Source: Myxocyprinus asiaticus (lineage: Eukaryota; Chordata; Actinopteri; Cypriniformes; Catostomidae). Taken from it: a stretch of 64,000 nucleotides of DNA. The notes under the pieces were generated by a model. It ran no database searches and was not told the origin of the DNA. It saw nothing but the letters and a program-made list of their open reading frames with translations. Location of the stretch: positions 20,370,744-20,434,743 of the forward strand of contig NC_059349.1 in the NCBI RefSeq assembly GCF_019703515.2. Direction: 5' to 3'. This document shows, piece by piece, positions 58,023 through 64,000 of the stretch. The position numbers and the translations under genes are program-made. Every line of letters starts with the position of its first letter. The first letter of the stretch is position 1.

Positions 58023-59600
58023 TAACACCATGTTTTTAATTCAATTATATAAATTAAGGGACTTCCACAATATTCACGTCAGTGTTGCCGAAGACATTGA
58101 GCTCTGTGGAGTGAAGTGTCAGTGCCAGCGCTACCCCCAGCACAACAGTGTGTGGCTATCAAAAATTGCAGTGCTGTGCTCAAAGTTAAAACGATTTCAA
58201 ATCCGACCCCATTGTCGCTGGTCTTTCGAAGTGTCAGCCAATGATTAACGGACGATTGCATTATGTATGCAAAGCCTATCTTTGTATTGACAGGTCCAAC
58301 TTTGCTCCAAAGTTTGTGATTTTTCACACATGCTTTTGCCTCATTATTGATGACTTTAAAGTTTAAGAGTACAAAGCAACAAGAAATATTTTAAAACTAA
58401 AAAAATCACCTAATTGTTTGAGCATCCCAAGACTTCTTTAATTAATTTAATTTCACCATGAGCATCCTGAGACGTTCAAAGAGTTATCTATATTACTTTC
58501 TGCAATTAATGTATCATAGGTATATCAGGACTTTCTTCCAGTTCTAAGCCCAAATACATGTTTGATGCAGGCTTTGAGTGGTGTGTTGAAGTGCTGACGC
58601 AAGTCATGTGGAAGATATTCCACCTTCATATAACTTCAGTGTAAGCTACTTTTTGTTAGCTGTGTGAAACTGATTTATAGACTTGTATTCTAACAGTCAT
58701 GGTATTTTACATTTTTCACATGTGAGGACTTTTATTTTGATACTCCTTCACCTGTAGTGGATTTTTGGTAACTAGCAGGTACTGAGTGAGAAGAGAGTGA
58801 GCTGGGATCGAGTGAGTATCTCTTCTCCCAGTCTCTGAGTCTACTTTTAGGATCATGCCCATTAAAGTTGTTAATTCTATTGAATCCTGAGTCCATTGTC
58901 TTCACTGGATATCTCTAATGTAACTCCATGCCTTACAGTAGCTTTTAGTGTAGCTAACAACTTGATCTAAAGGGTAGCTTGACTGTGTTTGAACTACTAT
59001 AAATTATGAGATGCTTATAGCTTGGCAAGCTGCAGTAGTTTCCTAAACACTGATTAGTACATTTCAGCGGTGTCAATATTACTTTGAATAAGTATTTTTA
59101 ATCAAATTAACTCAAATTTGGGCAAATTAAATCAAATAAACTGTACCAGTATTTATACAAACACTTCACCGGCAACCATTCTTTCACCTGGGCTACATTT
59201 CTCACTACCACTGTGGAACCTATTAAAGGTGATATGCAGACTCGGTCTCTAAAGATGTTAAATTATGTAATCCACAGGTATCATTTCATAAGATTTTTTT
59301 GTTTGCAGAATATATACTGGTTTCCACAGAACTGGTCTGGAAACAACAGAATATATTGCTACTGGATAGCAATCTTCATACTAGTCATATTCCATGGTAC
59401 CTGTCTTACTAGTCCTGAGGTGCCAAAAGTTAAAGGTGCACTCAGTAACTTTTGTCTTTGTGTCATCTTGGACTTACACTGAAACCTAGTGGCTTGGATG
59501 CAGCATCATTTAAAATCAGTAGCTTTCAGTTTCAGATGGCATTGTAGAAATGTAGTATTCAGTGTAAGCCATGATTCCTTTAATCATTGAGTTAAAGTGT
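58023..59600. other. No gene recognised
   Basis: No supported gene. 58750-58920 has AGTCTCTGAGTC and CATTAAAGTTGTTAATTCTA, weakly LTR-like, but termini and duplications were not found. The frames 58030-58248 and 59213-59482 have no motif. Confidence 0.4.
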
Positions 59601-61478
59601 CAAATAACAAATAACATCAGAACGATCCAGTGCTGGTCGGACCAATCAGACTCTACGCTACAGGACTGTTTTGATCACACGGACTGGGAGATGTTCCGGT
59701 CCGCCTCTGATGACGACATCGAGCTTTACGCTGATAGCGTAATGTGTTTCATCAAAAAGTGCGTGGAGGATGTCGTTCTGACCAGAACAATAAGGATCTA
59801 TCCGAATCAGAAACCTTGGATTAATAGCGATGTTCGCGTGGCACTTAATGTGCGGACCTCCGCTTTTAATTCCGGGAACGCGGAGGAGCATAAACAAGCC
59901 AGTTATGCCCAACCGCAAAACTCCAGTACAGGAGCAAGATTGAAGGACAGTTTAACACCACCAACTCTAGAAGGATGTGGCAGGGAATTAACATCATCAC
60001 GGACTTTAAAGGGAATAAAAACTCCGCCATGAACACCGCTGCCTCTCTCTCGGATGAGCTAAATACTTTTTATGCTTGTTTTGAGGGAAATAACACCGCC
60101 CTCGCAGAGAGAGCTCTCGCGGCTGAAGCTACAGAGGTTAGTTCACTCTCCGTCTCTGTAGTGGATGTAACCCGATCCTTCCGACGGGTGAATATCCGAA
60201 CCAGCTGGCTGGTGTTTTTACGGACATTTTCAACCTTTCCCTCTCTTTGTCTGTAGTCCCCACATGCTTTAAAACATCCACCATTGTGCCTGTTCCAAAA
60301 CAATCAAAAATAACTTGCTTAAATGACTGGCATCCTGTTGCTCTGACCCCCATCATCAGCAAATGCTTTGAGAGACTAATCGGAGATTACATCTGCTCTG
60401 TGCTGCCTCTCTCTCTCTTGACCCGTTGCAGTTTGCTTACCGCAACAACCGCACCACTGATGATGCCATTGCATCTACAATACACACTGCTCTCTCCCAC
60501 CTGGAAAAAAAGAACACTTATGTGAGAATGTTGTTTGTAGACTACAGCTCAGCATTCAACACCATAGTGCCCTCCAAGCTAGATGAGAAACTCCGGGCTC
60601 TGGGCTTAAACAGCTCGCTGTGCAGCTGGATCCTGGACTTCCTGTCAAGCAGACGCCAGGTGGTTAGAATGGGCAGCAACATCTCCTCATCACTGACCCT
60701 TAACACTGGAGCCCCGCCGCGCTGTGTTCTCAGCCCACTACTGTATTCTTTGTACACACATGACTGTGTGGCAACACACAGCTCCAATGCCATCATTAAG
60801 TTTGCTGATGACACAACGGTGGTAGGTCTGATCACTGACAATGATGAAACAGCCTACAGAGAGGAGGTGCACACTCTGACACACTGGTGTCAGGAGCACA
60901 ACCTCTCCCTCAACGTCAGTAAGACAAAGGAGCTTGTGGTGGACTTCAGAAGAAAAGACAGAGAACACAGTCCCATCACCATCAATGGAGCACCAGTGGA
61001 GAGAGTCAGCAGCTTCAAGTTCCTGGGTGTCCACATCACTGAGGAACTCACATGGTCCATCCACACTGAAGTCATTGTGAAGAAGGCTCATCAGCGCCTC
61101 TTCTTCCTGAGACGGCTGAGGAAGTTTGGAATGAACCGCCACATCCTCACACGGTTCTACACCTGCACTGTAGAGAGCATCCTGACTGGCTGCATCTCCG
61201 CCTGGTATGGCAATAGCTCCGCCCACAACCGCAAAGCACTGCAAAGGGTGGTGCGAACTGCCAGACACAACATCAGAGGTGAGCTTCCCTCCCTCCAGGA
61301 AATATATACAAGGCGGTGTGTGAAAAAAGCTCAGAGGATCATCAGAGACTCCAGCCACCCGAGCCATGGGCTGTTCTTACTGCTACCATCAGGCAGGCGG
61401 TATCGCAGCATCAGGACCCGCACCAGCCGACTCCATGATAGCTTCTTCCCCCAAGCAATCAGACTTCTGAACTCTTGA
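59571..61478 (+). pseudogene. LINE reverse transcriptase, multiply frameshifted
   Basis: Four pieces in changing frames. 59571-59905 is the pre-RT region with PNQKPWINSDVRVALN. 59975-60200 has MWQGINIITDFKGNKNSAMN. 60200-60425 carries [20 protein letters not shown] and [20 protein letters not shown]. 60426-61478, a clean 350-codon frame, has [31 protein letters not shown] (motif A with its Asp), [15 protein letters not shown] where LINEs normally have PQGCVLSP, then [11 protein letters not shown] (motif C) and the thumb. About 30 codons seem deleted near 60195, where the RKATGPDG-type fingers motif should be. Both catalytic Asp boxes survive, but the gene is broken. Confidence 0.88.
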
Positions 61479-61940
61479 TCTCCTACGACCAAAATACATC
61501 AGCACTGCACTTTATTACTCTTACTCTTATGTCTCACACCGGACTGTCATAAATTATATTATTATAATATTATATTCTCTCTTAACAACTGACTATCAAC
61601 CAACAGCCTGAATGTCAATACAGTACAATACTGTACATTCTATATATACTATATATACTTTTTAATTATTATTATTATTATTTTTTTTATTGAATAATGT
61701 GTATCTATATAGTGCGTATTGTATACTGTACAGTGTATGTTATTATTTGTATATTGTTGAATGTAATTATATGTATATCAGATGTTTAAATTGTGCTGTG
61801 TTAATTTGATGTTATTGTAAATTGGTACTGTCTCATCACTGTCATGACTGCTATGTTGATCGGAACTGCACCCAAGAATTTCACACACCATTGCACTTGT
61901 GTATATGTGACAATAAAGTGATTTGATTTGATTTTGATTG
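59600..61940 (+). mobile_element. LINE (jockey/CR1/Rex1-like), longer copy
   Basis: Same family as 47044-48488. It extends further 5', into the region between endonuclease and RT (STLQDCFDHTDWEMFRSAS at about 59665), runs through the RT, and ends with AATAAAGTGATTTGATTTGA (61913-61932) as polyadenylation-like signal plus tail. It is still 5'-truncated, since no endonuclease is seen. The clade name is tentative. Confidence 0.9.
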
Positions 61941-62837
61941 ACAAACCTGTTATCATAAATATACTTTTATGTATATAATAACACAAACAGAAATAAGAAA
62001 ATGCAGTAGGTGTTCAATAACAAAGCTACAGGTATTTGCAAAAATACGTTGTTTTCTTTTCTAAATGTTTGTTATCTGATTATCTACCTCTCTATACGGT
62101 ATAATGCAAGCCATTAATATTAAAATCATTAGTAACACTGTCCATCCATATATCTGCTACATAACATTACTTACAGTAGGTAGTCCAATCCATGGTTATA
62201 TTTTTTAGCTCTAGTGCAGCAATTAATTCTAGATTTAATTAGGAACTAAATCACTGGCAAGGAAAATGATGTGTATTTTCAAAGCACTAAGTTCTCTAAA
62301 TTTATGTGAAGATATTAATCCCCAGTATTATGGTAATCCTCTGCCTGTATTAATGGTTTTAGAGGCATTATTTAATTAAAGACTTCACTCATTATGGTCA
62401 CCATAAAATTGCTTTCAGAGCAACTAAAACAACTCTAATGCAAAATTAAGAAAAAAGTGAACAATGACATGCAATAGGCACATGGGTGTGTCCAGGATTT
62501 TTTTGCCAGCGGTGGCAAAGGGGTGGCAACCAGTAAGTGCATCTTACTGGATTGGGGGGGTGTTGTCTACTGAGGCGGAATGCTGTGTCCAGGCGGAATG
62601 TTGTTATGGACCATGTGTGACATGGACTGGTTAAGCCGTTACGCACCATCTCTAGGATGTGAGCGGGGTCTGAGTTGGGGTGGCAAAGCTCATTTTTATG
62701 GTGGCCACCCCGTGTCACCCATCTCTTTTTTTATTTTATTTTTTTAATATAATAGGAGATTTTACAGAATCAGAGACCTGACCTTTCTTTAATAATGAAT
62801 TATACAATATTTAGTTCCAGTCCATAAATATGATAGG
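61941..62837. other. No gene seen
   Basis: AT-rich sequence. A G-rich patch at 62490-62720 (GGGGTGGCAA, GGTGGCCACCCCGTG) resembles part of a common fish repeat. No gene was recognised. Confidence 0.45.
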
Positions 62838-64000
62838 TAGGGCTGGGACGATTCATCGATGTAATCGACATCATTGATTACAAAAATACGTCGATTTACA
62901 TAACATGCGTCGGCGCGTCGCAATGGAGTAATTAAAATGGCAGCGCCCGGTTTAAGTATGGATTCCCCCAAAGAATAAGCTGCAGCTAAAAAAAACTCGC
63001 CTACGGTCATCTAAAGCGTGGGAGTATTTTAGCCAGAGACCCAACAATGTGGTGCTGTGTAAGCTAAGCAAATTGGAAATGGCTTATCACAGTAGTACAA
63101 CCGCCATGAATGAACACTTGAAGTGAAAGCATCCCAGACCGCTTTTCAAGACGGCAGCAAGGCAGCACCATAAGTCCTGTTTACTTTTTGTCCCCACCCA
63201 AGCATGACATATTAGTATTACAACACATGTTTCTGTTAGTAATAGTCACTTTAAATTGATTTTCTAAATGTTTCCTCATCGCCCCCATGTTAAAAGTAAT
63301 TTCTGCACCGCTGCTAACGTAGGGTGACCATACGTCCTCTTTTTCCAGTACATGTCCTCTTTTTCTGACCTTAAAAAAGCGTCCGGCCAGGATTTCTAAA
63401 TTTGTGAAAATGTATGGGATTGCATTATGAAGTGCATCTGGTCTAATACTTCATTGTGTGTGCGTGCATATTTGCATTGCTTTAACCCCTCTTTGTAGGT
63501 CCTGACTTCTCGCACAACAATTGGTCAATTATAAGAGGCTTGCAGCAACTCTTGGCCAAATTCCTGCCTGTCAATTTCTCCGCGAACACGCAAAGCGCTG
63601 TTGTGTTCGGCATCAAACAGCTTGACAGTAGCAGCAAATGACAGCTGAGTGGAAACAATGCCCAAATGAAAGTGCTAATTTACAGAAGATTTGCATAAAA
63701 AATTCCCATGCTTTCGTCCAGGTCGAGATCCGTGGGAAGCAGAATGTATGACATGTAAAGCAGGCACTTATGTGTCAGTTGCTAAAAAAAGGTGCAAGTG
63801 ATTTAGAAGCACACATTAGCTCTGCGAAGCATAAAGGGTCAGCAAAAGGTGAAAGTTCATCAGGTAAATTAGCGGGCTACTTTTTGCGACCAGGTAAAAT
63901 TGTTATCACATTGCTTCATTTTCCGTGGCCATTCAAAATAATACTAATAGTTAATGAAGGTACACTTATGGCATTAAATATTTTATTATAGTACATGGAC
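62838..64000 (+). mobile_element. hAT-type DNA transposon, second copy (runs off the window)
   Basis: Begins TAGGGCTGGGACGATTCATC after a candidate 8-bp target ATGATAGG (62830-62837); the right duplication is outside the window. It matches the 53522-55017 element in reverse order: a BED-type exon at 63015-63130 (now with a stop and a Cys to Ser change), the GTGACCATACGTCCTCTTTT block at 63326, and the second zinc-finger-like exon at about 63710-63900. It appears longer or less deleted at its far end, but this cannot be judged here. Confidence 0.88.

Noticed and set aside
60738..61367. 209-codon minus-strand frame
   Set aside because: It is the antisense shadow of the LINE RT. The matching plus-strand frame at 47914-48405 in the other LINE copy is the same artefact.

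Overview
This window looks like teleost fish nuclear DNA, most likely from a cyprinid. It is AT-rich and intron- or intergenic-like, and packed with the repeat types typical of carp and zebrafish relatives: DIRS retrotransposons, L2-type and other LINEs, Sleeping-Beauty-type Tc1 transposons, hAT elements, many short inverted-repeat MITEs, and AT/CA microsatellites. I found no convincing host protein exon, no tRNA or rRNA gene, no CRISPR array and no operon-like organisation. Almost every longer open frame lies inside a transposable element or is chance.

Layout. 1-1.25 kb: 5'-truncated L2-like LINE on the minus strand, running off the left edge. 1.25-6.4 kb: sparse repeats and an (AT)n tract. 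6.4-9.4 kb: DIRS copy 1 (minus strand, truncated, catalytic residues lost). 10.03-11.65 kb: a complete-length but dead Tc1/Sleeping-Beauty-type transposon. 11.7-21.1 kb: MITEs, microsatellites and a LINE 3' end. 21.1-26.7 kb: DIRS copy 2 (minus strand) with both terminal repeats and a 414-codon open tyrosine recombinase. 26.7-37.7 kb: gene-poor repeats, including a solo LTR carrying a perfect 39-bp hairpin (28.5-28.9 kb) and a Tc1/mariner remnant.

37.7-52.8 kb is one nested locus. DIRS copy 3 was split by a 10.8-kb LTR retroelement (38252-49087, 4-bp CAGG duplication). That element later received a solo LTR in its leader (40024-40466), another solo LTR in its 3' LTR (45245-45768) and a truncated LINE in its 3' LTR (47044-48488), each with a 5-bp target duplication. 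The LTR element encodes broken gag-like, protease-like and envelope-like products but no reverse transcriptase or integrase.

53.2-55.0 kb: a hAT element (53522-55017, 8-bp duplication) inside a MITE. 55.6-58.0 kb: a decayed hAT-like element. 59.6-61.9 kb: a second, longer copy of the LINE seen at 47-48.5 kb, on the plus strand with several frameshifts. 62.8 kb to the right edge: a second hAT copy of the 53.5-kb family.

The genes here do not work together as a pathway. The window is a stratified record of transposition, and the insertion order can be read from target-site duplications. The most interesting signals are the complementary deletions in DIRS copies 2 and 3, the octamer-plus-TATA arrangement kept in all four DIRS terminal repeats, a tRNA-like A-box/B-box segment at the 3' end of one solo LTR, the long perfect hairpin in another, and the pol-less gag/protease/env element. 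I saw no clear new biological system. All comparisons were made by eye; none was checked against a database.
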